From assembly GCA_029880325.1 (NCBI GenBank), contig JAOUOP010000030.1, forward strand, positions 29,612 to 93,611: a stretch of DNA of 64,000 nucleotides. Direction: 5' to 3'. The translations under genes and the position numbers were made by a program. Below are positions 22,700 through 31,505 of the stretch, one piece after another; position 1 is the stretch's first letter; every line of letters begins with the position of its first letter. The notes below the pieces were generated by a model. It was not told the origin of the DNA, did no database searches, and saw nothing but the letters and a program-made list of their open reading frames with translations. Source of the DNA: Myxococcales bacterium. Its GTDB lineage: Bacteria > Myxococcota_A > Polyangia > Polyangiales > JAFGIB01.

Positions 22700-24345
22700 A
22701 GTCGCAATCGCCCGTCATCTCTTCACTCGCGCTGATGTCGGCGCTGGCCCTGGGCTGCGGCGCCGCACCGCGGAGCGCGCCTGAAACGCCCTCGGCTGCC
22801 ACCGAAGCCGGCGGTGAAGCCGCCGCGCCCGCTGTGGCCAAGGAGGCGCCCCCGCCGTCGGAGCCGCCCCGGGAGATCCACTTCCCGCCCATCATGCGCA
22901 GCGAAACCCCCAATGGCCTCGAGCTCAACGCCGTGGAGTTGCGCGCGCTGCCGTTGGTTCAGCTCAAGCTCGTGATCAAGAGCGGCAGCGCCGACGATCC
23001 CGACAACCTGCCGGGCCTCGCGCAGCTGACGGCCTCGATGCTGAAGGAGGGAACGCGCCGGAGCAGCAGCGCCAAGCTGGCCGAGGCCATCGACTTCCTG
23101 GGCGCCCACCTGTCGATTCACAACGACGAGGAGCACATCTATCTCGAGATGCGCGCCATGAGCGAGCACTTCGAGCGGGCCCTGGGGCTTTTGGCCGAGG
23201 TCGCCATGGGGCCGCGCTTCGACGCCAAGGAGCTGGCCAAGCTCAAGACGCGCGAGCTGGCGCGGCTGGAGCTGCAGCGCCAGAACCCACGCTTTTTGGC
23301 TTCGCGGGAGTTTCACCGTGCGGCCTACGGTGAGCATCCCTACGCCGAGATCGACACCAGCGCCGACGTCATCAAGCGCTTGAACAAGAAGCACCTGGTC
23401 GACTGGCATCGCAAGCACTTCGCACCCAACAACGCCTTTTTGGTGGTGGTGGGTGATGTCGGCGGCGAGCAGGTCAAGGAGGCCGCTGGTCGCTTCTTCA
23501 AGGGTTGGACCAAGCGCAAGCTCTCCGAGACCACCTACGCGCCGGTCGCCGAGCGTGCCCAGCGGCAGGTGGTGATCGTCGACCGGCCCGAGTCGGTGCA
23601 GTCCGTGATCTACTACGGCAACCTGGCGCTCTCGCGGGGCGACGCCGACTACATTCCGCTGATGGTGGCCAACCAGGTGCTGGGCGGATCGGCCGCTTCG
23701 CGTCTCTTCATGGACCTGCGCGAGAAGCGCAGCCTGACCTACGGCGCCTACAGCGACGTGGGCGAGCGCGTGAAGGTCGCGCCCTTCATCGCCTTTGCCG
23801 CCGTGCGCAACGAGGTCACGGCCGAGGCGGTCAAGGCTCTGACCGAGCACCTCGATCGCATCGTCAGCAGCTCCGCCCAGGAGCAGGAGCTGGCCGACGC
23901 CAAGCGCTTCCTGATCGATCGCTTTCCGCTGAGCATCGACACCGCCGGCAAGATCGCCGGCCTGGTGGCCGAGCTTCGCTCCCACGGCTTGCCCGACGAC
24001 TATTGGGATCGCTTCCGCAAGGAGATCGCCCAGGTCTCGGCGGAAGGCGCGCTGCAAGCGGCCAAGAAGTACATCAAGCCAGCGCAGGCCCTGATCGTGG
24101 TCGTGGGCAAGGCAGCCGAGATCAAGGGGGCGCTGTCGGCCTATGGACCGGTCACGGTGCTCAATCCGGAGGGCGAGGTGATCGTCAAGCCCGAGGGTGC
24201 TGCGGGTGAAAAGCCCGCGGCTGCAGCTGCGGCACCCGCAGCCAAGCCAGCTGCCGAAAAGCCAGCTGCCGAAAAGCCGGCCGCCAAGCCCGCACCTGCC
24301 AAGCCCGCACCTGCCAAGACAGGTGCGAGCAAGCCGGGAGCCTGA
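22696..24345 (+). CDS. M16-family protein without zinc motif, lipoprotein-like
   Basis: A 549-aa partner of the upstream peptidase. The N-terminus is a hydrophobic export signal ending ALALGCGAA, so lipid attachment at the Cys is possible, though the bases before it are not an ideal lipobox. A Pro/Ala/Glu linker and two M16 folds follow. The HxxEH motif is absent: the equivalent region reads LAQLTASMLKEG. The C-terminal half keeps ASRLFMDLREKRSLTYGAYS, the R/Y element used by non-catalytic subunits to help bind substrate. The tail is a Lys/Pro/Ala repeat. It is translationally coupled to the catalytic gene and lies just ahead of glmS. Confidence 0.9.
   Translation: MKSQSPVISSLALMSALALGCGAAPRSAPETPSAATEAGGEAAAPAVAKEAPPPSEPPREIHFPPIMRSETPNGLELNAVELRALPLVQLKLVIKSGSADDPDNLPGLAQLTASMLKEGTRRSSSAKLAEAIDFLGAHLSIHNDEEHIYLEMRAMSEHFERALGLLAEVAMGPRFDAKELAKLKTRELARLELQRQNPRFLASREFHRAAYGEHPYAEIDTSADVIKRLNKKHLVDWHRKHFAPNNAFLVVVGDVGGEQVKEAAGRFFKGWTKRKLSETTYAPVAERAQRQVVIVDRPESVQSVIYYGNLALSRGDADYIPLMVANQVLGGSAASRLFMDLREKRSLTYGAYSDVGERVKVAPFIAFAAVRNEVTAEAVKALTEHLDRIVSSSAQEQELADAKRFLIDRFPLSIDTAGKIAGLVAELRSHGLPDDYWDRFRKEIAQVSAEGALQAAKKYIKPAQALIVVVGKAAEIKGALSAYGPVTVLNPEGEVIVKPEGAAGEKPAAAAAAPAAKPAAEKPAAEKPAAKPAPAKPAPAKTGASKPGA
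24249..24315. repeat. Two pairs of 15-bp direct repeats encoding a KPAA tail
   Basis: AGCTGCCGAAAAGCC occurs twice in tandem (24249-24263, 24264-24278), and AAGCCCGCACCTGCC occurs twice in tandem (24286-24300, 24301-24315). Both lie in the last 100 bases of the non-catalytic M16 gene and encode its Lys/Pro/Ala/Glu tail. Confidence 0.9.
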
Positions 24346-24348
24346 GCC

Positions 24349-26181
24349 ATGTGCGGCATCGTCGGCTACGTGGGTGGCGCCGAGTGCGTCCCGATTCTCA
24401 TCGATGGCCTCAAGCGCCTGGAGTACAGGGGCTACGATTCGGCCGGCCTGGCGATCCACGACGGTCAGAAAATCGACGTGGTGCGCGCCGTGGGCAAGCT
24501 GCGCGAGCTGGAGCGTGCGCTCGAGCAGCGGCCACTGTCGGGCCAGACGGGCATCGGCCACACCCGCTGGGCCACACACGGCAGCCCGACGGAGGTCAAC
24601 GCCCATCCCCACGTCGCAGGCGATGTTGCCGTCATCCACAACGGCATCATCGAAAACCACCTGGCGTTGCGGGCCGAGTTGGAAGCCGGTGGCCGCAGCT
24701 TTGCCAGCGACACCGACACCGAGATCATCGCCCACCTGGTTGACGAAGAGTTACGTCGCGACGCCGACCTGGAGCAGGCTGTTCGCGGTGCGCTCAGGCG
24801 CGTCCAGGGCGCCTATGCGATCGCTGTTACTAGCGTCCGCGAGCCCGCGCGGCTGGTGGTGGCCAAGAGCGCTTCACCATTGGTTATCGGTCTGGGCGAG
24901 GGTGAGAACTTCTGCGGGAGCGACATTCCGGCGCTTTTGCCCTACACGCGCCGCATGATCGTGTTGGAGGACGGTCAAATGGCCGTGCTCGAGCGCGATG
25001 GGGTGCGCCTGAGCACACTCGACGGGGCGAGTGTGGAGCCCCAGGTGCGCAGCATCGACTGGTCGCCGGTAATGGCAGAGAAGGAGGGCTACAAGCACTT
25101 CATGCTCAAGGAGATCTTCGAGCAGCCACGGGCCATCGAGGATACCCTTCGCGGCCGTCTCGACCGCGAGCATGGCGACATCGCCGGCGTCGAGTTCGGC
25201 CTGACCCAGGCCGACGCCGCCGCGATCGAGCGCGTCGTCTTGCTGGCCTGCGGCACCAGCCATCACGCCGCCATGATCGGGCGCTACTACATCGAGGAAC
25301 TCGCCGGCCTCGGCGCCAGCGTGGAGCTGGCCAGCGAGTTTCGCGGCCGCGACCCGGTGGTGGGATCGGGTGACCTGGTGGTGGCCATCAGCCAGTCGGG
25401 GGAGACCCTCGACACCCTGATGGCCGCCCGCCTGGCCAAGGGAAAGGGCGCGCGCGTGCTCGCGATCGCCAACGTCATGGGCAGCGCCATCCCGCGCATG
25501 GCCGATGGCGAACTCTACACGCGCGCCGGGCCGGAAATCGGCGTGGCCTCGACCAAGTGCTTCACTACCCAGGTGGCCGCGCTCTTGATGCTCGCCGCCT
25601 ACATCGGTCGCCGTCGCCAGGTGCTGTCGCCCGAACGTCTGGGTGCGCTGGTCGAGGAGATGGCGCGCCTGCCCCATCTGATGCGCGATGTCCTTCAGGG
25701 CACGCGTCAACTGGTGGCTAACCTGGCGCGCCGCTATTTGACGGCCCGTGACGTGCTCTTCCTGGGGCGCGGGCTGAGCTTTCCCATCGCCCTCGAGGGT
25801 GCGCTCAAGCTCAAGGAGATCTCCTACGTGCACGCCGAGGGCTACGCCGCAGGCGAGATGAAGCACGGCCCCATCGCCCTGATCGACAGCGAGGTGCCGG
25901 TGTTGGTGGTGGTGCCCGATGACAGCTGCCGCGAGCGCAGCATGAGCAACCTCCAGGAGGCCAAAGCCCGCGGTGGTCGCATCATCGCCGTCTCCACCGA
26001 GGGTGATGACGAGGTGGGGCGCCTGGCCGACGATCGCATCGAGGTGCCGGCGGCCGACCCGCTGCTGTCGCCGCTTTTGACCATCCTTCCGCTTCAACTC
26101 TACGCCTACTACGTGGCCGACCTGAAGGGCACAGACGTTGATCAGCCCCGCAACCTCGCCAAGACGGTCACAGTCGAGTAG
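24349..26181 (+). CDS. glmS: Glutamine-fructose-6-phosphate aminotransferase GlmS
   Basis: GlmS makes glucosamine-6-phosphate from fructose-6-phosphate and glutamine, the first step toward UDP-GlcNAc for peptidoglycan and glycans. The 610-aa length is standard. The N-terminal glutaminase starts MCGIVGYVG with the catalytic Cys2, and HTRWATHG follows. Two sugar-isomerase (SIS) domains occupy the second half: LACGTSHHAA, ISQSGETLDT, GRGLSFPIALEGALKLKEIS and the C-terminal DQPRNLAKTVTVE with the conserved Lys. The ATG is three bases after the stop of the M16 gene, and no glmS ribozyme is present upstream. Confidence 0.98.
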   Translation: MCGIVGYVGGAECVPILIDGLKRLEYRGYDSAGLAIHDGQKIDVVRAVGKLRELERALEQRPLSGQTGIGHTRWATHGSPTEVNAHPHVAGDVAVIHNGIIENHLALRAELEAGGRSFASDTDTEIIAHLVDEELRRDADLEQAVRGALRRVQGAYAIAVTSVREPARLVVAKSASPLVIGLGEGENFCGSDIPALLPYTRRMIVLEDGQMAVLERDGVRLSTLDGASVEPQVRSIDWSPVMAEKEGYKHFMLKEIFEQPRAIEDTLRGRLDREHGDIAGVEFGLTQADAAAIERVVLLACGTSHHAAMIGRYYIEELAGLGASVELASEFRGRDPVVGSGDLVVAISQSGETLDTLMAARLAKGKGARVLAIANVMGSAIPRMADGELYTRAGPEIGVASTKCFTTQVAALLMLAAYIGRRRQVLSPERLGALVEEMARLPHLMRDVLQGTRQLVANLARRYLTARDVLFLGRGLSFPIALEGALKLKEISYVHAEGYAAGEMKHGPIALIDSEVPVLVVVPDDSCRERSMSNLQEAKARGGRIIAVSTEGDDEVGRLADDRIEVPAADPLLSPLLTILPLQLYAYYVADLKGTDVDQPRNLAKTVTVE

Positions 26182-26211
26182 GCCCAGGGTAGGCCTGGAG
26201 TCGGCAGGACG

Positions 26212-27426
26212 GTGCGCGTCGGCATTTTGACAACCAGTTTCCCGCGCCATCCGGGTGACGTCGCCGGTTGCTTCGTGCTCGGCTTTGCGCGGGCGCTGCG
26301 CGCGCGCGGCCATGGCGTGGAGGTGCTGTGTCCGCAGCCGGCGGAGGCTTCGTCGCCAGGTGTCTTCGACGAGATCGCCGTTAGGCACGTGCCCTACCTG
26401 CGCCCGCGCGCCCTGCAGCGCACTTTCTACAATGCCGGCGCACCCGAGAACCTGCGGGCCGATCCCCTTGCCTGGCTCGGTCCCGTGCCATTCACGCTGG
26501 CTCTGACGGCGCGGGCGATGGCTTCGCGTGGGCGCTGGGATGCGCTGGTCAGCCACTGGGCGCTACCCTGCGGTGTCGTGGCCGGTGCCGTGGCCGCCGG
26601 TCGGCCGCATCTGTCGGTGCTGCACTCGGCGGACATCCACCTTCTGTCGCGGCTGCCGGGGCGGGCGGCGATCGCCAGCCGTCTTCTGCACTCGGCCAGC
26701 GCCCTGTGGTTTGTCTCGGCCGACGGCTACGCGCGCTTTTTCGATCTGCTGCCGCGCTCGGAGCGCGCGCGGATGGCGGGGCTGGCCCACGTCGAGCCCA
26801 TGGGTGTCGACCCGCCGGTGCCCCCGCTCCTGGGCCGGCTGCGCCTGCGGCAACGGCTGGGCCTCAAGCGCTTCACGCTGTTGAGCCTGGGTCGGCTGGT
26901 GCCGATCAAGGGTATCGCCGAGGCGGTTGAGGAGTTGGGCGACGACGAATCCCTGGAGCTGCTGGTGGCCGGCGACGGACCAGAGCGGCAGCGGCTGGAG
27001 CAACTGGCCCGCCACTCGCGGCTGTCGCTCAGGTTGCTGGGCGTGGTGGCGGGCGCCGAGAAAGAAGCGCTTTTGCACGCGGCCGACGGTCTGCTGCTGG
27101 CCTCGCGTCCCAATGGTGGCGGCCGCACCGAGGGCGCGCCCACGGCCGTGCTCGAGGCCATGGCGCGTGGCCTGCCTGTGATCGCCGCGAGCACCGGGGG
27201 CCTGCCGGAGCTGCTCGGACATGGTGAGAGCGGGCTGCTCTTCGATCCCCTCGAGCGCGGCAGCCTGCGGGCGGCGGTGGGGCGCCTGCGCGACGACGCC
27301 GAGCTGCGGACGCGGCTCTCGCGCCGCGCGCTCGAGCAGAGCAGCGCCCGGCTGTGGCCGGCGGTGGCGCCCCGCATCGAAGCGCTGTTACAGCCCCGAT
27401 GGGCCCCTGCTCACTTCCCGATGTAA
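26212..27426 (+). CDS. Glycosyltransferase, GT4/GT-B family
   Basis: A 404-aa cytoplasmic or membrane-associated transferase with a GT-B fold. The N-terminal domain begins with MRVGILTTSFPRHPGDVAG and a Gly-rich loop. The C-terminal nucleotide-sugar domain has LLSLGRLVPIKG, LLVAGDGPER and the EX7E element within EGAPTAVLEAMA, followed by RGLPVIAASTGGLPELL. This is typical of retaining GT4 enzymes such as those making exopolysaccharide or LPS. Donor and acceptor cannot be inferred. GTG at 26212 is the best start and keeps the first beta strand intact. It follows glmS by 30 bases and may be cotranscribed, which links glucosamine supply and glycan synthesis only by position. Confidence 0.92.
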   Translation: MRVGILTTSFPRHPGDVAGCFVLGFARALRARGHGVEVLCPQPAEASSPGVFDEIAVRHVPYLRPRALQRTFYNAGAPENLRADPLAWLGPVPFTLALTARAMASRGRWDALVSHWALPCGVVAGAVAAGRPHLSVLHSADIHLLSRLPGRAAIASRLLHSASALWFVSADGYARFFDLLPRSERARMAGLAHVEPMGVDPPVPPLLGRLRLRQRLGLKRFTLLSLGRLVPIKGIAEAVEELGDDESLELLVAGDGPERQRLEQLARHSRLSLRLLGVVAGAEKEALLHAADGLLLASRPNGGGRTEGAPTAVLEAMARGLPVIAASTGGLPELLGHGESGLLFDPLERGSLRAAVGRLRDDAELRTRLSRRALEQSSARLWPAVAPRIEALLQPRWAPAHFPM

Positions 27427-27491
27427 GCACTTTTGGCTAGACCGCCGGAGAGAAAGTGCTTGGCCTGCGACAAATTCTTCCATGATTTGTC
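27425..27491. terminator. Two hairpins between convergent glycosyltransferase and kinase genes
   Basis: AAGCACTTT (27425-27433) and AAAGTGCTT (27453-27461) are perfectly complementary with a 19-base loop and overlap the glycosyltransferase stop. GACAAAT (27469-27475) and ATTTGTC (27485-27491) form a second perfect 7-bp stem, followed by TGAAAAATG. The region is AT-richer than its flanks. No T-tract of terminator quality follows the first hairpin. The rest of the gap up to 27640 shows nothing else. Confidence 0.55.
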
Positions 27492-27640
27492 TGAAAAATG
27501 CACGAGAGTGAAATGGATCACAGGCACCTGCCCGCGATAGGAGCTAGGTTCAAGACATGTGACCGGGTCGGCTTGCCATGTTGCCGCGGGCCCGGTCGCA
27601 AGGGGGGCTTTCCGGGGCGATTCGATTGATTTCACTCGCG

Positions 27641-28921
27641 TCACGCGGGCGGCAGCGCCCCGCGCATCTCGGCTGCATCGGTGAAGCGCTCGTCGGGGTC
27701 TTTGGCCAGGCCGCGGTCGATGAAGACCTCCCAGGCCGCCGGCACGTCTCGAAAGTCCTCCAGCGAGGGGACCGTCTCGGTGCAGTGGGCGATGCCCACG
27801 GCGATCGGTGAGTCGCCTTTGAAGGGCGGCGAGCCTGCGATCATGTGGAAGGCGATGCAGGCGGCGGCGTAGAGGTCGGTGCGCCCGTCCACATCCTTGC
27901 CCTGGATCTGTTCGGGCGCCATGTACTCGGGGGTGCCCATGACCACGCCGGTGGCGGTCAGGCCCTCGCGATAGGGCAGGCGTGCCACGCCGAAGTCGAT
28001 CACGCGCACATCACCGCCGTGGTCGATCAGCACGTTGTCAGGCTTCAGGTCCCGATGCACGACGCCAGCCCCGTGGGCGGCTTCGAGCGCGTCGCAAAGC
28101 TGGGCCAGGATGTTGCGTACCTGGGCCAGCGGCAGCGCGCCGTCGCGTGCCAGCCGCTGGCGTAGGCTCTCGCCCCGCACGTACTCCATGGAGATGAAGT
28201 GCACGCCGCGGTCGACGCCGATGTCGTGCAGGCGCACCACGTTGGGGTGGGTGATGCGGCGAGCGGCCGTCGCTTCGCGGCGAAAGCGCTCGACGGCGTC
28301 GGGATCGAGCAGCGAGACGCCGGCCATGACCTTTAGCGCCACGGTTTCGTCCAGCGTCTCGTCGTGGGCGGTGTAGACCTCGCCCATGGCGCCAGCGCCG
28401 AGCGCCCCCTCAATGACGAAGCGATCGGCCACGCGCATGCCCCGGCGCAGGCTGCCGGTGTCGGAGGGTCCGGGGCGATCGCCGGCGCGGCGGATGCCCG
28501 TGGGGGCAAGGGAGGCGTCGGCTGAATCGCGCTCCCGCATCGCGGCGGCGGGGTCCTTGCGGCGTGCGGGTGCGGCACTGGGCAGCCGCGAGCGGCCGGC
28601 GCGGCCCGCCTCGAGCGCGCCCATGGCCGAGCCAGCGGAATCGCCCGCCGACAGCATCAGCTGCTGGGTAGCCAGCCGCGCCAGCTTGCGATTGAGTTCG
28701 TAGTCCACGTCGCAGACGATGGCCTCGAGGGTCTGCAGCCGCTCCTCGTACTTGGCGCTCTTCTTTTCGAGCACCCGAAGCTCGGCGGTTTTGGCGTCGA
28801 TCAGCCGCTGCAGCTTACGCGAGCTGCGGCCCCCGCGGGCCGCGTCCAGGAAGGCTGGAAAGCCGCGCACCCAGATCGTGATCGAGCCGAAGATGATGAA
28901 AACGATGAGCGCGGCTTCCAT
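27641..28921 (-). CDS. PspB-like/serine-threonine protein kinase fusion
   Basis: A 426-aa membrane-anchored kinase. Residues 1-20 are a membrane helix; 30-85 form a coiled-coil region ending YEERLQTLEAIVCDVDYELN, which strongly resembles the phage-shock protein PspB. A basic linker follows (85-160). The Hanks-type kinase domain has GAGAMGEVY (175-183), K197, E216, HRDLKPDN (289-296), DFG (309-311) and APE (335-337), so it should be active. The C-terminus stops at the end of the kinase, without sensor domain. It follows the acyl carrier protein gene by 48 bases. PspB binds PspC and PspA in membrane stress, so a stress-linked input is inferred. Confidence 0.85.
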   Translation of the reverse strand: MEAALIVFIIFGSITIWVRGFPAFLDAARGGRSSRKLQRLIDAKTAELRVLEKKSAKYEERLQTLEAIVCDVDYELNRKLARLATQQLMLSAGDSAGSAMGALEAGRAGRSRLPSAAPARRKDPAAAMRERDSADASLAPTGIRRAGDRPGPSDTGSLRRGMRVADRFVIEGALGAGAMGEVYTAHDETLDETVALKVMAGVSLLDPDAVERFRREATAARRITHPNVVRLHDIGVDRGVHFISMEYVRGESLRQRLARDGALPLAQVRNILAQLCDALEAAHGAGVVHRDLKPDNVLIDHGGDVRVIDFGVARLPYREGLTATGVVMGTPEYMAPEQIQGKDVDGRTDLYAAACIAFHMIAGSPPFKGDSPIAVGIAHCTETVPSLEDFRDVPAAWEVFIDRGLAKDPDERFTDAAEMRGALPPA

Positions 28922-28969
28922 CGCGCCCGGAGCATAGCCCGGAACATGCGCGAAGGCGCAAACCGGGAT

Positions 28970-29218
28970 TCAGCCCGCGAACTTGCTTTCGATCAGGTCG
29001 GTGAGCTGGCCGATCGTGTGAATTTCGCCCAGTTCATCGGTGGGCAGAAAGATCCCGAGTTCCCGCTCGAGCATGCCGACCATCTCGAGCGTGCTCAGGG
29101 AGTCGAGGCCGAGCTCGGCGATCACCAGGCTCTCCGCGAACTTGGGGAACTCCCGCTCGGCGATCTCGTGCGCGAATTCCTGAATGTTTTCGATGATTTG
29201 TGCCCGCGACGGCGGCAT
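28970..29218 (-). CDS. Acyl carrier protein-like protein
   Basis: An 82-aa acidic four-helix protein. The phosphopantetheine attachment site is LGLDSLSTLE with Ser40; a second helix has MVGMLERELGIFLP. It fits stand-alone carrier proteins used for fatty acid or polyketide-like acyl transfer. AGGAAG is 8-9 bases before the ATG. No acyltransferase or synthase gene adjoins: the next gene downstream is the PspB-kinase fusion and the upstream gene is divergent. It is too diverged and in the wrong context to be called the housekeeping acpP. Confidence 0.9.
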   Translation of the reverse strand: MPPSRAQIIENIQEFAHEIAEREFPKFAESLVIAELGLDSLSTLEMVGMLERELGIFLPTDELGEIHTIGQLTDLIESKFAG

Positions 29219-29485
29219 CGCAATAACTTCCTGCGCTGGCCTCGGGCAGCGCCGCCCGGGCGGCCGGGAGACTAGACGCTGACAACCGCGGGCGCCACCC
29301 CAATCGGCGTGCGCTCTTTGCTGGCGGGCGCAGCCCCAGTCGGGCGGCGCCTAACGGCATGTCAGAGGTGAAAAGATCGGGCGGATCACGTACATTCGCG
29401 CGGCCGTTCGTGGTTCGGGCTGGCAGTGCGGCCGACCGTCGGCGGGTAGCGGGGCGAATCTGCGAAATGCCCCGGTAGAGCGACC
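29219..29485. other. Divergent spacer with 14-bp palindrome
   Basis: The 267-base gap between the acyl carrier protein gene and the coiled-coil membrane protein gene holds a perfect palindrome GCCGCCCGGGCGGC at 29251-29264. It may serve promoters for both directions. No clear -35/-10 pair or small gene was recognised. Confidence 0.4.
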
Positions 29486-30874
29486 GTGAAGGAACGACTC
29501 GAGGCAGTTCAGCAGGTCTTTTGGGCACTGCTCGCCACAGGTGTGCTGGTGGCTTTGATCGGTCTACCGGTCGGCGACGACGAGGACACCATGGATGTCC
29601 TCGACGAGCTGATCGCCTTCAAGGCGCGCTTCGATCGCAAGGTGCTCGAGGAGACCTTGCTCGCCCACGCCAGCTCCCAGGGCATGGTTGCCCTCGACGA
29701 CGTGGTGCGGGCCAGCCGCGAGCCCAATGCCCCCGCGCTGGCGGTGGCCCGCGGCGCGACGCCGATCGCACCGCGGGCGGCCCTGGAGCTTCGCACCCTG
29801 GGCCAGGTCGATGCGCTCACGCGCAAGGGCTCCACCGTGGCCGTCGCGGCTCCCAAGGCCGAACCCCTGGGCCAGGCCCTGGCCTGGCGCCTGGCGCGGC
29901 TCGAGGGCGAGCGCTACGAGCTGCTGACGGCCACGCTCACGGGCCGTTCGGCCACGGCCGCCGAGAGCGATCGAGAGCGGCAGGTGGCCCAGGCGCGGCG
30001 CGTCTGGCTGGAGGCCAATCGGGCCTACAAGGTCGCCACCGGCCGTCATGCCAAGGCCACCGAGCTGCACGAGATGCGCGTGAAGTGGAAGGCGCCCTGG
30101 AAGTCGATCCAGCGCGCCGACGACAATCGCAAGGAGGCCGAGGCCGAGCTACAGGCCGCGGTCGAGGCACGCGACTCGACCCGCGCCCGCTACGACCAGC
30201 TCAGCAAGACCGCCCAGGCCTTTCGCGGAGGCGACGGGCCGGCGGGCGAACACGGGGCGGTCGAGGTCGTGGTCGTGGACCTGGATTCCAAAAAGCACCA
30301 CAAGCTGCTCATCGCCGCGCCCATGGACGTGCGCGAGGCGCCGCTGCCAAGCCTGCAGAATGTGGGCTTTCCGGTGGCCAAGGAGTCGGGGCTGTGGCGC
30401 GAGCTGAAGGGGCGCAGCGTCGACGAGTCGATCGCTTGGCTCGAGCAGCGCTTCAGCTGGCACTACGCGCATACCGAGGTGGGAGGAGTGAAAGTCGGCG
30501 GCATGACGCTCTTGCAGCTGGCGCCGCTTCTACTCGTCGCTCTCTTTCCGCTGTTGATCCGCCGCAGTCGTCGCCTCAGCGACAGCTACAACCCCTTCGG
30601 CACGACCGCGCCGGGGGAGCTTCCGCGGGTCGGCTTCGGCGGTGTGGTGCCGAACCTGCTGGTGCTGGTGGTGCTGCCGGCCCTGGCCAGCGGTCTGTGC
30701 GTCTGGTCGCTGCTCGAGATCGAACACGTTCCGCTGATCCCGATCCTGTGCGCCCTTGCCGTCATCGGCTTGGGCAGCTGGTCGCTGGCGGCGCTGGGAG
30801 ACTTGCTCGACCTGCGCGACGCCATCGTCCGCAGCACCAGCGAGCGGCCGCCGCTGCCGCCGGCCGGCTCGTGA
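29486..30874 (+). CDS. Coiled-coil membrane protein, unknown family
   Basis: A 462-aa protein I cannot assign. One membrane helix (about 10-27, FWALLATGVLVALIGL) is followed by about 320 mostly helical, charged residues (Ala/Glu/Arg-rich from 130 to 240, consistent with coiled coil), then a helix at about 333-351 (LLQLAPLLLVALFPLLI) and two more (about 385-440), with a Pro-rich tail. If both termini are cytoplasmic the coiled region lies in the periplasm. The GTG at 29486 starts the first amphipathic helix. It is followed by an AhpD-like gene after 46 bases. Confidence 0.7.
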   Translation: MKERLEAVQQVFWALLATGVLVALIGLPVGDDEDTMDVLDELIAFKARFDRKVLEETLLAHASSQGMVALDDVVRASREPNAPALAVARGATPIAPRAALELRTLGQVDALTRKGSTVAVAAPKAEPLGQALAWRLARLEGERYELLTATLTGRSATAAESDRERQVAQARRVWLEANRAYKVATGRHAKATELHEMRVKWKAPWKSIQRADDNRKEAEAELQAAVEARDSTRARYDQLSKTAQAFRGGDGPAGEHGAVEVVVVDLDSKKHHKLLIAAPMDVREAPLPSLQNVGFPVAKESGLWRELKGRSVDESIAWLEQRFSWHYAHTEVGGVKVGGMTLLQLAPLLLVALFPLLIRRSRRLSDSYNPFGTTAPGELPRVGFGGVVPNLLVLVVLPALASGLCVWSLLEIEHVPLIPILCALAVIGLGSWSLAALGDLLDLRDAIVRSTSERPPLPPAGS

Positions 30875-30920
30875 GCGCAGCCTGGCGGCGACCTTTGGTC
30901 CTTCACCGTGGAGCCTACCG

Positions 30921-31496
30921 ATGCGTCTTTCAAAACCGCGCCTGCAGCCCCTGCCCTCCGAGCAAGTCCCCGACGAGGTGCGCAAGTACACCGGCAGCCG
31001 TCCCGGTGCGCCCGTCCTGAACATCTACCGCACGCTTTCGCGCTACCCCAAGCTCGCCAAGCGCTGGTTGGTCTTCGGTGCTCACATCCTGGCCAAGAAT
31101 ACCCTGAGCGATCGCGAGCGCGAGATCGCGATCCTGCGCACGGGCTTTCGCTGCCGCTCCGAATACGAATGGGGTCAGCATGTGCGCATCGGGCTGAGCG
31201 TGGGGCTGACCCAGGCCGACGTCGTGGCCATCGCCAAGGGGCCCGACGACGCGCACTGGGCAGCTGCGGAGGCGGCGCTGTTGCGCGCCACCGACGAATT
31301 GCACGACGACTCGTTTATCGGCGACGCCACCTGGGCGGCCCTTTGCGCTCACTACGACGAAAAGCAGCTGCTCGACCTCATCTTCACCGTGGGTCAATAC
31401 ACGCTGGTCTCGATGGTGCTCAACAGCCTGGGGGTGCAGCTCGAGGAGGGCACCGACGGCTTCGCGGGCACGCTCGGTGAGCTCGCGCCGGAGTAG
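30921..31496 (+). CDS. Carboxymuconolactone decarboxylase/AhpD-like protein
   Basis: A 191-aa soluble all-helical protein of the AhpD/CMD superfamily. The core is LVFGAHILAKNTLSDREREI followed by ILRTGFRCRSEYEWGQH; the EYEWGQH segment is the usual active-site helix. The paired Cys of AhpD disulfide reductases (CxxC) is replaced by CRSE, so a peroxidase-partner role is unlikely; decarboxylase-like or unknown activity is possible. GGAG lies nine bases before the ATG. It may share an operon with the membrane protein upstream. Confidence 0.88.
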   Translation: MRLSKPRLQPLPSEQVPDEVRKYTGSRPGAPVLNIYRTLSRYPKLAKRWLVFGAHILAKNTLSDREREIAILRTGFRCRSEYEWGQHVRIGLSVGLTQADVVAIAKGPDDAHWAAAEAALLRATDELHDDSFIGDATWAALCAHYDEKQLLDLIFTVGQYTLVSMVLNSLGVQLEEGTDGFAGTLGELAPE

Positions 31497-31505
31497 GGGA
31501 GGGCG

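Noticed and set aside
24316..24349. glmS ribozyme upstream of glmS
   Set aside because: Only three bases separate the glmS start from the previous gene; there is no space for the ribozyme core.
22723..24735. 670-codon antisense frame over the M16 and glmS genes
   Set aside because: It mirrors the codon pattern of two confident genes and shows no motif or start context.
27530..27580. tRNA-like GGTTCAAG segment near 27548
   Set aside because: It recalls a T-arm but no acceptor stem, anticodon arm or cloverleaf could be formed around it.
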